Of a stretch of DNA of 47,760 nt, positions 36,217 through 44,604 are shown in pieces. Position 1 is the first letter of the stretch. Each line of letters begins with the position of its first letter. The notes under the pieces are model-generated. The model saw nothing but the letters and a program-made list of their open reading frames with translations. It searched no databases and was not told the origin of the DNA. This stretch comes from Paenibacillus tyrphae (GTDB taxonomy: Bacteria > Bacillota > Bacilli > Paenibacillales > NBRC-103111). A program made the translations under genes and the position numbers. Location of the stretch: assembly GCF_000722545.1 (NCBI RefSeq), contig NZ_JNVM01000067.1, positions 1 through 47,760 of the forward strand, given 5' to 3'.

Positions 36217-36786
36217 ATGGCCTGGAGCAAATTGAAGCAACATCTGGAGAGTTTTCTCTGTCCTGCGTTATATGGAAGGGTCGAATACCGTGCAACCGGC
36301 TACCGTTATTTACCTGATAAAGCAGGACTTTGTTATATTGCGGTAGATAAAAAGAACGTATTCAATATGAGTGATATAACTACCTTAATCAGATGGTATC
36401 AGACGGAGCTGGAAATTAAGAATGATTCAGATATCCAAATTCCCATCAACAATGAAGAAATTGAAGCGGTCAGAAAAGATACCAAGGGGATAGTTCCGGA
36501 GGATCGTCTAAAAGTAATTGCAAGAAGTAGAAAAATATCAGAATATGCAAAGGAGCTTTTGTCAGCACAGTCATCATTAAGTAAATCAAATTTTGTCGTT
36601 GTAGCGAATAAGTTTTTATCCATTTCTATAGAGGAAAGCATAGAGAGCAATGATATCTTATTGAATATTCTTGCTTTGGTGGACAGACGAGTTGGAAAAA
36701 AGCGAATTTTAAACATGACCGAGAAGATGAAGTTAAAGCATCCAATTGTACAGTATTTTTATGAACTACGGCTTAGTACGTTATGA
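36217..36786 (+). CDS. SF0329-type hypothetical protein
   Basis: 189 residues, ATG preceded by AGGAGG six bases upstream. The start AWSKLKQHLESFLCPALYGR and the segment YIAVDKKNVFNMSD recall a Bacillales family annotated SF0329, without known function; these proteins often occur among toxin/immunity-type small genes. No membrane segment or catalytic motif is visible. Base composition is AT-rich, unlike the gene at 34434. Followed by its own terminator. Confidence 0.7.
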   Translation: MAWSKLKQHLESFLCPALYGRVEYRATGYRYLPDKAGLCYIAVDKKNVFNMSDITTLIRWYQTELEIKNDSDIQIPINNEEIEAVRKDTKGIVPEDRLKVIARSRKISEYAKELLSAQSSLSKSNFVVVANKFLSISIEESIESNDILLNILALVDRRVGKKRILNMTEKMKLKHPIVQYFYELRLSTL

Positions 36787-36803
36787 AAACAAATAACTCA
36801 TTC

Positions 36804-36826
36804 ACCTCCAATCGGGAGGTTTTTTC
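36804..36826 (+). terminator. Small intrinsic terminator
   Basis: ACCTCC-AATC-GGGAGGT hairpin with six T directly after, 18 bases beyond the stop of the 36217 gene. Confidence 0.75.
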
Positions 36827-36851
36827 ATGCTATCATATACTTACTGACAGA

Positions 36852-37550
36852 TTAGGTGATGAGAATGTCTTGTACGCCGCGGTTTTTGAGGTCGTTTAAG
36901 ACGCTCAGCCAGAACTTCGAGGACTCATTCTCCCCGATCCAGATGCCCAGCACGTCTTTATTGCCGTCCAGATCGATGCCAATGACCATGTAGGCTGCTT
37001 TGTTCACGATGGCCCCGTCCTGCTTGACTTTGAAATGAATCGCATCCAGGAGACGACAGCAAAGGTGTGTTGCAGCGGACGATTCTGCCACTCCTTGATC
37101 ATCAGGACAATTTTATTGGTCACATTGGAAATGAGCGTCGGAGAAAAATTTCGATACCGTAGATATGCTCCATGTGATCTTGAATCTCCCGGGTACTGAC
37201 CCCCTTGGCATATAAGGCAATGATCTGCTCCTCGATCCCGTTCACATGCGACTGATGCTTCTTCACGATCAAGGGCTCGAATTCCCTCTGACGATCGCGA
37301 GGAACCTGAATTTCCTGTTCACCATACTCGCTGATGATGCTCTTCTTACCATTACCATTCCGACTGTTCGAGGCTTTCTTGTTCATCGTATCATGCTTCT
37401 CATAACCTAGATGCGTATCTATCTCGGCTTCCAGCATCTCTTGAATCGTCTCTGCGAAGAGGTTTTTAGTGCGCTCGAAGCATCCTGGGCTGTAACCAGC
37501 TTATTTTCCTTGATAAATGCCCGCAGTTGTTCCTTCGTCCACAGTCCCAT
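36852..37550 (-). pseudogene. IS256-family transposase, truncated and frameshifted
   Basis: Reading down from 37550: a start WTKEQLRAFIKENKLVTAQD, then after a one-base loss near 37465 the frame with LEAEIDTHLGYEKHDTMNKK and QVPRDRQREFEPLIVKKHQS, then an added base or two near 37145, another shift near 37045, and finally DAIHFKVKQDGAIVNKAAYM and IGENESSKFWLSVLNDLKNR. These are the conserved first half of IS256-family transposases. The protein stops at ILIT where family members continue for some 200 residues with the remaining catalytic residues, so it cannot be active. No terminal inverted repeats were recognised. It marks the left part of the AT-rich island. Confidence 0.9.
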
Positions 37551-37839
37551 AGTTGATCCTCAACCTTTCTTGTATCTCCATTTTAATAGAATTGGAGTTT
37601 ACCACGAAAGATTTTACAGACTCAGAACTTCCTGAAGAGGAGGTTCTTTTTTTGCATAACTAATACGAACATTAACGGCTATTATTATACTCAAGCTTTG
37701 TCACCTATCGGTAATGAGTATGCTTGGGATTAGTAGCCACTATTATTTGGGTTTGATATGATATAGTTAAAATTCACCAAGGATTCTACATTATTGTGTG
37801 ATTGATCATAAAAATGGATTCATAAGGGAGATGATCGTA

Positions 37840-38301
37840 TTGTCAGTTTTAAGTGATGAATTAAAAAAATATCTAGTTGCTGATAATTGGAAATATAACG
37901 AACATAGAAATGGGACCCTTCTAGCTGCTCAGCCGATTAGCTGTACACATGGAACATATGAAGGATTTTTCGATCTTCGACACCCACAGCGGATTGATTT
38001 TTATTTCAAAGTACCAATTACGATACCTGATGAAAAGAAGGAAACAATAAGTCAATTTCTCCATCTGGCTAACTATGGGCTGTCTGCTGTTACATTCGAA
38101 TTGCATTGGGAAAGAGGAGAGGTGCGAAGCAGGACTTCTCTCATCTGGATTGAAGAATTTGCTCCTTCAGAGGATACAATTAAACACCATTTGATTAGAA
38201 ACTATCTCTGTTTAGATGAGTATTTTCAAGGAATCGCGGCCATTGTATATGCTGGAGCTTCTCCACAAGAAGCACTTGAAAAGTCGGAGAGGAAGAAATA
38301 A
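37840..38301 (+). CDS. YbjN-domain-like protein
   Basis: About 153 residues. I prefer the TTG at 37840 because GGGAG lies nine bases upstream; the ATG at 37831 is only one base from it. The pattern FYFKVPITIPDEKKETISQF, LHLANYGLSAVTFELHWERG and EVRSRTSLIW is that of the YbjN/type-III-chaperone-like fold, followed by a helix that begins SEDTIKHHLIRNYLCLDEYF. YbjN-like proteins include putative chaperones and immunity-like regulators; no specific function can be given. Confidence 0.65.
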   Translation: MSVLSDELKKYLVADNWKYNEHRNGTLLAAQPISCTHGTYEGFFDLRHPQRIDFYFKVPITIPDEKKETISQFLHLANYGLSAVTFELHWERGEVRSRTSLIWIEEFAPSEDTIKHHLIRNYLCLDEYFQGIAAIVYAGASPQEALEKSERKK

Positions 38302-38404
38302 GAAACTAAATTTTATCGATGATGAGGAGATGCCATTTTTAAATCAGCGCCTTATTAACTTGCGTGCAAAATAAAACAACAATTTTGTTTAGAAGGAAGT
38401 GTGT

Positions 38405-38911
38405 TTGAACACCATGAAAATAGCTAAGTTGTCTCAAGTAAAGCCGAACAGCTATATGATTGATTTTTCAGAAGCCGAAAGCTCGCTCGGGTTTCAGTTG
38501 TGCTCCAGTATTAAAAGTTTATACACTCGGGTGTATGGCTGTACTGGTAAAGGAAGTTTGAAATCGCTTATAATTATGCCTCAAAACAATAAATGGGATA
38601 CATGGTTTTCCTTCAATGAAACCGAGTGCGATCAAAATGAATTCTTCCTAACAATGCCTCATGCATCGCAGGTAGTCAATCAATTCATTATTAAAGGTTT
38701 TCTAGAATGGACTGGAGGAAATGATTTTGGAAGAAGAATGATGATAGGCACTTTATTACTAAATATAGGTAGTATTCCAATATTAATTAATAACGATACA
38801 AACCAAGTAGAGTGGATAGATTGTGATTATGGGCACTTCGAAATTTATGAAGAGAATCCCAACGGAGTTTTTGCAGATTCAATTGATGATTTTTTAAAAA
38901 TGTTCGTTTAA
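38405..38911 (+). CDS. SUKH/SMI1-KNR4-like protein, immunity candidate
   Basis: About 168 residues. TTG at 38405 is favoured, seven to eight bases after AAGGA; an in-frame GTG (38399) is too close and ATG (38414) too far. The latter half (IGSIPILINNDTNQVEWIDC, then YGHFEIYEENPNGVFADSID and DFLKMF at the end) has the spacing of SUKH-superfamily proteins, many of which neutralise contact-dependent toxins. Family assignment is tentative. No partner toxin is in the window. Confidence 0.55.
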   Translation: MNTMKIAKLSQVKPNSYMIDFSEAESSLGFQLCSSIKSLYTRVYGCTGKGSLKSLIIMPQNNKWDTWFSFNETECDQNEFFLTMPHASQVVNQFIIKGFLEWTGGNDFGRRMMIGTLLLNIGSIPILINNDTNQVEWIDCDYGHFEIYEENPNGVFADSIDDFLKMFV

Positions 38912-39096
38912 TGATAGTAGTAGGGCTTCTGGGACTTGCAGGTTCTATTGATCAATCAGATACAAGTATTACTGAAAAGTGATTCTATATTAGACGCTTC
39001 AATGAGAGTAATCATGGGACGATGTAAAATAAATTGGAATCAAGACTTATTTTAAGAAAGCTAAATAAAACAAATATTTCGTAAGAAGTATGGACG

Positions 39097-39435
39097 GTGA
39101 AGAAGATTAAGTTACTTTTTGTTTGTAGCAGAAACAAGTGGCGTAGTTTGACAGCAGAAAAGATATTTCATGGAATCAATGGTTATGACGTTAGATCTGC
39201 AGGAACAGAAGATAGTGCACGAATTAAAGTTACAAGCGGTCATGTTGGATGGGCAGATATTATCTTTGTAATGGAGAAGAAGCATGTGCGCAGGTTGAGG
39301 GATAAATTTAATAATGAACTCTTGAATAAAAAATTTATCTGTTTAGATATTCATGATGATTATCAGTATATGGATGAAGATCTTATTGAAATTCTTAAAT
39401 CTAGAGTATCGGAGTACATTGATGTTCCTGAGTGA
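39097..39435 (+). CDS. Low-molecular-weight protein-tyrosine-phosphatase-like protein
   Basis: 112 residues from a GTG start. The N-terminal IKLLFVCSRNKWRSLTAEKI contains the CX5R phosphatase loop (Cys10, Arg16) in an LMW-PTP-like setting. VRSAGTEDSARIKV and GWADIIFVMEKKH follow as in the family. A small group with this CSRNxWRS loop occurs across bacteria as stand-alone genes. The C-terminal LDIHDDYQYMDEDLIEIL supplies acidic residues that could act as general acid. Ribosome site is weak. Substrate unknown. Confidence 0.75.
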   Translation: MKKIKLLFVCSRNKWRSLTAEKIFHGINGYDVRSAGTEDSARIKVTSGHVGWADIIFVMEKKHVRRLRDKFNNELLNKKFICLDIHDDYQYMDEDLIEILKSRVSEYIDVPE

Positions 39436-39495
39436 ATACAGATAAAATAATACTATTATCTGATTAAAAAAACATTTTGAAGGTAGCTGACACTG

Positions 39496-40017
39496 ATGAC
39501 AAAGCAAATATTAGATCTCACATTAGATGAATTTGGATATAAAGGGATGATAAATCTACCCGTTTGGAATGAATTTACTTCAGACTCAGACGATGTTTAT
39601 GAAGTGAATTTTGGTGGAGACATAAATTCACCTCTACTCAGCGAATTAATAGATACGTATGATTTTATTGTATCTAATCAAGAAGAAATTAAGAATGTAA
39701 TACTACAAGAGTTATTTGAAGAATATAGTGGTTTTCAAGCAAAATATTGCGATGATGAAGATGATGAATTTATGCCAGATTTAACTTGTGTTAATGATCT
39801 AAAGCCCTTAATCAGTTTAGCAAGAGTTCATATCTTAGATGTAATCAAGGATGGCATCGCTTATATTGGGTTTGAATTTGATTGCTCGTGGGATGAAGAG
39901 CACGGTTTTGGTGTAATGCTATTTAAAAACGAAGTTGTTGCAATGGGTGGATCAGATTCATCCTTTCTTTCATGGATAGCTAATGATCATTTAAATGAAA
40001 GTAGCGATTCAAAATAA
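39496..40017 (+). CDS. DUF6985-like protein
   Basis: 173 residues, ATG with GAAGGT about 12 bases upstream. The C-terminal AYIGFEFDCSWDEEHGFGVM and VAMGGSDSSFLSW matches the DUF6985 pattern, a domain found alone or beside toxin/immunity genes. The N-terminal part (LNLP-like GMINLPVWNEFTS) is the other half of that domain. Acidic overall. Function unknown; an immunity role is inferred from company only. Confidence 0.65.
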   Translation: MTKQILDLTLDEFGYKGMINLPVWNEFTSDSDDVYEVNFGGDINSPLLSELIDTYDFIVSNQEEIKNVILQELFEEYSGFQAKYCDDEDDEFMPDLTCVNDLKPLISLARVHILDVIKDGIAYIGFEFDCSWDEEHGFGVMLFKNEVVAMGGSDSSFLSWIANDHLNESSDSK

Positions 40018-40054
40018 AACAATTCTCTTGTAGGACATGATGTAGGTGGACGAG

Positions 40055-40536
40055 ATGGGTATATTTTGGACTAGACAAAAGGAAGAAGCTTGGGAATATG
40101 CGAAGGAAATTGGTTATTTTGAAGGTAATCAAAAGTATATACCATCTACACACATCGAAGCATACAAGTGGATGATGGAGCAGATGGAGATGAGATTACA
40201 AAATACAATGGAGAATATCCGATTTGGGTGTTTCTATCCAAACCTCAAATTCAAGAAAGATACGTAATATTAGAAGTCGAATTAGATGAGAGCGATGTTC
40301 TACTGTCTGATTTTTATGATTTCCAATCAATAATTAATGGTTGCACTTTAATAGATGAAAATGATGAAGAGTATGATGATTATCTTTATGCCGAATGTGA
40401 TACTGTGAAGGAAAAATTGAAAAGAAAAAGTTGGGATAAAATATTTGATTTGAACAGAAAACAGTTATCTTTACAAGGGACAACAGGAAGAGTTGAGTTG
40501 AGTAAGGTAATAAAAGTTTACGAGATTGAGAAATAA
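40055..40536 (+). pseudogene. DUF3841 protein split by a frameshift
   Basis: The first frame (40055 to about 40200) reads MGIFWTRQKEEAWEYAKEIG through AYKWMMEQMEMRL; the second (from about 40195 to 40536) continues KYNGEYPIWVFLSKPQ, ILEVELDESDVLLSDFYDFQ and ends KSWDKIFDLNRKQ. Joined, they give one DUF3841 protein of about 160 residues, so a single-base indel near 40200 (around TTACAAAATAC) breaks the gene. DUF3841 has no assigned function. It could also be a sequence error. Confidence 0.75.
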
Positions 40537-40614
40537 AAGTATTGATTTTCTGACATGTGATAAAACGAATCTTTTATTGGCTATCCATGAAGGACTGATG
40601 AAGGAGCTACTTCA

Positions 40615-40908
40615 ATGAAGAGACGATCTTGTAAAGCCATTATTGAATGGGATAAAGACCCCAGTCTTTTCCCCGTTAACGAGTGGCTAAGAGACATAGT
40701 TGTCAATTTTGGGAAAATTGAGAATAATAGATTTTATGGAGACACATGGACTGTTTTGGTAAAAGTAAATAAATTAATTGATGATGCATGGAATACAGAG
40801 GCTGATGTAGCTTTTATTGTAGACGAAGCGCCCTGGCACTTACTTGAAGCAGGATTCAGTTTTAATCTTTGGGCAGGAAGGGATATTGCTACAGTAAGAA
40901 TTCTTTAG
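40615..40908 (+). CDS. Small hypothetical protein
   Basis: 97 residues, ATG preceded by GAAGGAG. The start RRSCKAIIEWDKDPSLFPVN and the mainly beta-rich pattern (TWTVLVKVNK, VAFIVDEAPWHLL) suggest a small beta-barrel, comparable to proteins built like the translation-factor barrel. Family not recognised; same strand and spacing as its neighbours. Confidence 0.65.
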   Translation: MKRRSCKAIIEWDKDPSLFPVNEWLRDIVVNFGKIENNRFYGDTWTVLVKVNKLIDDAWNTEADVAFIVDEAPWHLLEAGFSFNLWAGRDIATVRIL

Positions 40909-40969
40909 GTGAAAATGAAATGATTCTTTTACTCTATATAAACTTGAATCATTGAAGGAGTGTTTTTTT

Positions 40970-41164
40970 ATGGAGATGATTAATGGTCAGTTATGGATCA
41001 ACTGCAACTGGTGTGAATGTAAATTTCCCGAAAGAGAAGCCACAAAAGTAACACAAGACAAAACGTTTCTAGGATTTAAGACAGGCACTGAAACAGTAAA
41101 AGTTTGTGGGCAGTGTATTCATGAACACAAAAAGTATATTAAAACTTTAAATAACAAAAACTAA
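40970..41164 (+). CDS. Small zinc-ribbon-like protein
   Basis: 64 residues from the ATG at 40970, nine bases after AAGGAG. Cysteine pairs NCNWCEC and VCGQC could bind one zinc ion. The rest is basic and hydrophilic (HEHKKYIKTLNNKN end). No family recognised. Confidence 0.6.
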   Translation: MEMINGQLWINCNWCECKFPEREATKVTQDKTFLGFKTGTETVKVCGQCIHEHKKYIKTLNNKN

Positions 41165-41215
41165 TGGCTGAATCAGATAAAATCGAAGTTTTATTAAAGG
41201 AGAGAAAGATAACAG

Positions 41216-41491
41216 ATGGCACTAGAGTCCCCAAACGAATTTATCGTACTAGATACTTTTTTTGTTCAAGGCAGGGGATTTGTTTTTTGCACTACACTTC
41301 CTGAAGAATACGAAGGTAAAATTTCTGTCTATAATGAATTAGTATTTGATAATCATGAAAAATATACTGTCATTGCAATTGAAAGGGCAAGAAGTTCAAT
41401 TGGATTATCACGTAATATTGGAATCTTGATCCGCGGTGATTTGAAGCAAGACAAGAGTTTTTACTATAAGAAGAAATTTAAGATTATATAA
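41216..41491 (+). CDS. Small hypothetical protein, beta-barrel-like
   Basis: 91 residues, ATG preceded by AAAGGAG at good distance. Alternating hydrophobic strands (FIVLDTFFVQGRGFVF, KYTVIAIERA, IGILIRGDL) suggest a small beta-barrel, like that of the 40615 gene. Function unknown. Its stop codon overlaps the recurring TTTCATAG motif described below. Confidence 0.65.
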   Translation: MALESPNEFIVLDTFFVQGRGFVFCTTLPEEYEGKISVYNELVFDNHEKYTVIAIERARSSIGLSRNIGILIRGDLKQDKSFYYKKKFKII

Positions 41492-41522
41492 AATTGAGAT
41501 TTCATAGGAAGAGGATGCAGAG

Positions 41523-41738
41523 ATGAAATTTGTATACTATAACGATACAGGCAGGGTAGTTTCAATTCATCCAGCTACAGTAAATCATGGCTGCATAGTT
41601 GATGAGTCTCCAATCAAGCCTCTGGAAGAAAGAGAGTTTGTATTACCTGAGAATACATATCCTTGGGTTAAAATGTGGGACCATGGAGTAGAACTTGGAT
41701 TGAGCATTTTAGTATCACCAAGGCCATTGACCAAATGA
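41523..41738 (+). CDS. Small hypothetical protein
   Basis: 71 residues, ATG preceded by AGGAAGAGGA. Sequence KFVYYNDTGRVVSIHPATVN and YPWVKMWDHGVELGLSILVS is typical of a small Paenibacillus/Bacillus family without known role. Confidence 0.6.
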   Translation: MKFVYYNDTGRVVSIHPATVNHGCIVDESPIKPLEEREFVLPENTYPWVKMWDHGVELGLSILVSPRPLTK

Positions 41739-41780
41739 GAGTAATATTGCGATAAAGAAAGTAGGAGATTATAGATTACC

Positions 41781-41966
41781 ATGAATCCATTTGATGGTGT
41801 TGAATTAGGAATATCTGCTCGTCCCTTGTTTTTACTTCTTGGGTTTGCATTTGGAGTAGGTATTATTGGTTGGCTACTTTCAGCGGTTATGCCGAGGAGT
41901 GTTGCTAAATATATTTCTCTTGGGTTATTTTTACTTTCTTTTTATTTTTGGATTAAATTTTTATGA
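41781..41966 (+). CDS. Small two-helix membrane protein
   Basis: 61 residues with two hydrophobic segments (about 14-36 and 43-59) joined by a short polar turn, ATG preceded by TAGGAG. Function unknown. Last plus-strand gene of the array; it converges on the 41986 gene and the repeat motif sits between the two stop codons. Confidence 0.6.
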   Translation: MNPFDGVELGISARPLFLLLGFAFGVGIIGWLLSAVMPRSVAKYISLGLFLLSFYFWIKFL

Positions 41967-41985
41967 TAAAACTGATATTTCATAG

Positions 41986-42177
41986 TCATTTAGATACATA
42001 CAACGTTACTTCCGTTTCATTTTGTTTTTCTTCATCTATAAAGAACACGACATCATGAACTTTAAATTCACTCTTCGCTCTAAACAAAAAAATCGAACTC
42101 CCAATTTGAGGAATGTTATTCATTTCAACTACACTTATGATTTTTTTTGCTGTTAAATCAATAATTGTTACCTTCAT
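41986..42177 (-). CDS. Small hypothetical protein
   Basis: 63 residues from ATG at 42177 (AAAGGA about 13 bases upstream). Strand-rich (KVTIIDLTAKKIISVV, FKVHDVVFFIDEEK, EVTLYV). No family recognised. The ATG at 42231 is in frame but overlaps the motif and lacks a ribosome site. Confidence 0.55.
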   Translation of the reverse strand: MKVTIIDLTAKKIISVVEMNNIPQIGSSIFLFRAKSEFKVHDVVFFIDEEKQNETEVTLYVSK

Positions 42178-42227
42178 TCTCCAGTACACATCCTTTCTAC
42201 TCTTATGAAATTGACCTTTTATTATAT

Positions 42228-42762
42228 TCAAGTATTATTTACAGTAAATATGCCATCCTCCAATTCGCGACCCTCTAAGTAGTCAAAAGAAACCCACTCT
42301 ACATTTACTAAGCCAATTAAGTCAGAAAATTGATGTGCAGGAGGGATCTCACCAAAAATTGCATCTTCATCTTCATTTATAAAAATTGCTTCGATATCAT
42401 CAAGTGAGACTTCTGGATCTAAAACCAATTCTTTTATGACATTGATATCGTATAGATTCTTTTCAATATATATTTCATCAGTCCACCCACATTTATAATC
42501 AAATACTAGTTCATTCTTTTTAAATATCTTCAGCTCCCAACAGTGATCTCCAGCATAGATATAGTGCAGTAAGATTCCAGGGTTGTGTGAAACAATCCCT
42601 TCATCAACTTGAAATTGGTTTCCATTGCAAACAAATGTGACCCATCCATTGGCTTCCTCATAAACATAACCTTCTTCTTCTCTATTTTCTTTAATAATTC
42701 AACAACATCTTATCTTCTTGGTTTTTCGTTTTCAAATGATAGCTTTCACTAAATTCGCTCAT
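42228..42762 (-). pseudogene. Hypothetical immunity-like gene with two frameshifts
   Basis: A well-placed start (GAGGTG, then ATG at 42762) reads SEFSESYHLKTKNQED, then the frame is lost near 42705. Coding resumes two steps later at REEEGYVYEEANGWVTFVCN and continues HNPGILLHYIYAGDHCWELK to the end at 42228, through a 140-residue stretch that lacks any start codon of its own. The frames join to one protein of about 177 residues. No family assigned; composition is acidic. Confidence 0.65.
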
Positions 42763-42867
42763 AGGAACACCTCATTATTTTGATAAAAGTGAACTTTCAT
42801 AGTGATCTAATCCAACTCAAAATCAATATTTAAGGATTGTTTCTTTTTGTGACCTTGTAGATTCCTT

Positions 42868-43186
42868 CTAGTCTCTTCCCACATCTGAATAAATAAAATA
42901 CCCACCACGAACATTTTTCCATCCATAGTTCTTCATATATTTTAAGGTAATTTCGTTTTCAACTTCTTCAGCCTTACTGTATGTAACCTCACCTAATTGG
43001 ATTTTTTCAACAATCTTTATCGGAGGATGTTGTCTAGTCCAAACAGAACCTTTACCATTGAAATGCTTTTTTAATCGTTTCTCAGTAGTTGTATGGCCTA
43101 CCATAGTACTTCCCGTGCTCCAGTTTAAGGGCATATACAAATCTTACGGCAAATTTGTCTTCTTCGATCGGCATAGGTTCCCCCAT
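42868..43186 (-). pseudogene. GIY-YIG nuclease-like gene, frameshifted
   Basis: The start (ATG at 43186) reads to FVYALKLEHGKYYG and stops; one extra G near 43112 separates it from VGHTTTEKRLKKHFNGKGSV and TRQHPPIKIVEKIQLGEVTY. Joined, VYALKLEHGKYYVGHT has the GIY-YIG arrangement seen in small nuclease domains, with the Arg and Glu (VENEITLKYMKNYGW) following. A single base repair would restore about 105 residues. Confidence 0.65.
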
Positions 43187-43208
43187 GAAAGTCAGTTTTT
43201 ATTTGAAA

Positions 43209-43373
43209 TCATTTAGGCAGATCTAACCGAGCTTGATGACATCTTTTTTTGAAATCCTGTTCTTTGTACCAGATAAATGTTTTAACCAATACATTGTGCT
43301 CGTTATATGCATATATTGATGCGTTTTCTTTATCAGAAACGAATCTGTAACCTGCATAATAGTAGTCTTCCAT
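43209..43373 (-). CDS. 54-residue hypothetical protein
   Basis: ATG at 43373 preceded by GGGAGTG eight bases upstream. Sequence EDYYYAGYRFVSDKENASIY and WYKEQDFKKRCHQARLD is protein-like, but no family is recognised. Confidence 0.5.
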   Translation of the reverse strand: MEDYYYAGYRFVSDKENASIYAYNEHNVLVKTFIWYKEQDFKKRCHQARLDLPK

Positions 43374-43402
43374 TCATTATCACTCCCATTAAATCTAGTA
43401 TT

Positions 43403-43720
43403 TTATTTGATTACAATTCGATTTCTTACAGATTCCAATTCTTTTTCCATGCCAAACGCACGAACTTTATGTACTTTCTTTTTTGTTCCATCTTTCAATG
43501 TCATTACTCTTTTCTTTGAGTCCCATTGTAATATTTCTTGAATATGGACAGCTTCTAGAGGTTGAATTTTTATCCATCCTTCACCTCTTTCTGAAAGCTC
43601 AAAATCGAATTGACGAACTTTTTTTGAAAAATTGTAGCTTCTCTTTCTAAAAAAATAAATTATCAAACCAATTACTGCCACCCAAAAAATAAGAGGGAAA
43701 TATATAAAAAATGTATGCAC
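43403..43720 (-). CDS. Hypothetical membrane-anchored protein
   Basis: 105 residues from a GTG start, ten bases after AAAGGAG. One N-terminal helix (TFFIYFPLIFWVAVIGLIIYFF) then a basic cytoplasmic domain ending AFGMEKELESVRNRIVIK. No family recognised. Confidence 0.6.
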   Translation of the reverse strand: MHTFFIYFPLIFWVAVIGLIIYFFRKRSYNFSKKVRQFDFELSERGEGWIKIQPLEAVHIQEILQWDSKKRVMTLKDGTKKKVHKVRAFGMEKELESVRNRIVIK

Positions 43721-43774
43721 TGATTGACTACTCCTTTTAAATTTTTGTTAGATGAAACCAGTCTTTTATTGCCT

Positions 43775-43939
43775 TTATAGATTGCTATATATGAGCGATG
43801 TTACAATTACAATTATGATATGAAGAGCAGTATTTCCTGAAAGTCGAACCCACTTATTAGTACTCTTTCCTGCCCACGCACAATATGTAAATGCGACAAT
43901 AAGATAAATTATTATAAATAGTACTTCCTTTGATATCAT
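43775..43939 (-). CDS. 54-residue membrane protein
   Basis: ATG at 43939 preceded by AAAGGGAGAG. Two hydrophobic segments (about 5-20 and 37-51) around a polar middle KSTNKWVRLSGNTA. Function unknown. Confidence 0.55.
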   Translation of the reverse strand: MISKEVLFIIIYLIVAFTYCAWAGKSTNKWVRLSGNTALHIIIVIVTSLIYSNL

Positions 43940-43967
43940 CTTACTCTCCCTTTTTCTCTCTATGAAA

Positions 43968-44507
43968 TCAGTTTTTTATTGTTATATCTCCATTTTCGCT
44001 AATTGTACATTTTTGCAAAGAATGAACTTTTAAACTAAGTCCGTATATGTAATCGGGATAGTTTTTAGGGGTCACTCTAAAACATCTAAGCTTTTCTGAA
44101 TTCTCTTTCAGTAATTTAATAAACTTAGGGTTTCTACTGACAATGCCATCATTCCCCCAGAACAATACAACGATATTGGAGCTGTTCACTGCTTCTTTGA
44201 TATATTGGAAATTCTTTGTATTAAATTTTCTTTCGCTTCTTGGTAGCAACTTCTTTTTATCTGTAACGTATGGATAAAGATTAACCACTTCTATCGACCC
44301 AACATTCTCTTTTTCAAGATGACTTACAATATTGCTCAAAGTTGAACCTAATCTAAATGGCATAGGGTTTAATCTGGCTGGATTAAACATAATAATTGTC
44401 GATTTGTCCTTTGTAGAATCCCAACACCGAATTAGACTATATCTACAACATTCTTCTTCGTCATATATATTTCTCGCTGAAACTTGAAGTATTTCCTCAG
44501 TAATGAT
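43968..44507 (-). CDS. DUF1643-like protein with unclear, possibly ATC/ATT start
   Basis: From the first ATG (44390) the product is 140 residues: FNPARLNPMPFRLGSTLSN, VEVVNLYPYVTD-type core and YIKEAVNSSNIVVLFWGNDG, matching DUF1643 but lacking its usual N-terminus. The same frame stays open upstream with sensible sequence (EECCRYSLIRCWDSTKDKS), which is what the family shows there, yet contains no ATG, GTG or TTG. It ends at ATC-ATT (44507-44502), seven bases after GGAGG. So the gene probably starts at a rare codon, or has lost its start. DUF1643 is of unknown function. Confidence 0.65.
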   Translation of the reverse strand: MITEEILQVSARNIYDEEECCRYSLIRCWDSTKDKSTIIMFNPARLNPMPFRLGSTLSNIVSHLEKENVGSIEVVNLYPYVTDKKKLLPRSERKFNTKNFQYIKEAVNSSNIVVLFWGNDGIVSRNPKFIKLLKENSEKLRCFRVTPKNYPDYIYGLSLKVHSLQKCTISENGDITIKN

Positions 44508-44604
44508 AGTTCTCCCTCCTCCCCCCGATAGATCAGACTTTTATTTTGAAACCTTTCCGTGAGCCATCACTTATCAAAATGAAAAACTCTGAATCATTCA
44601 AATA

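Larger units (their letters stand above)
41490..44545. repeat. Dispersed intergenic motif ATAAAA-CTGA-TTTCATAG
   Basis: Copies: plus strand 41490-41507, 41968-41985 and 42782-42802; minus strand 42202-42223, 43183-43203, 43749-43770 and 43960-43980; a weaker minus copy at 44527-44545 and a weaker plus copy at 40532-40553. Most share ATAAAA, a short gap, then CTGA or a variant and TTTCATAG. Six of the copies overlap or follow within about 30 bases the stop codon of a small gene on the same strand. See findings. Confidence 0.65.

Noticed and set aside
36852..37550. Separate small genes in the IS256 region
   Set aside because: The pieces align consecutively to one transposase in different frames, so they are fragments of one pseudogene.
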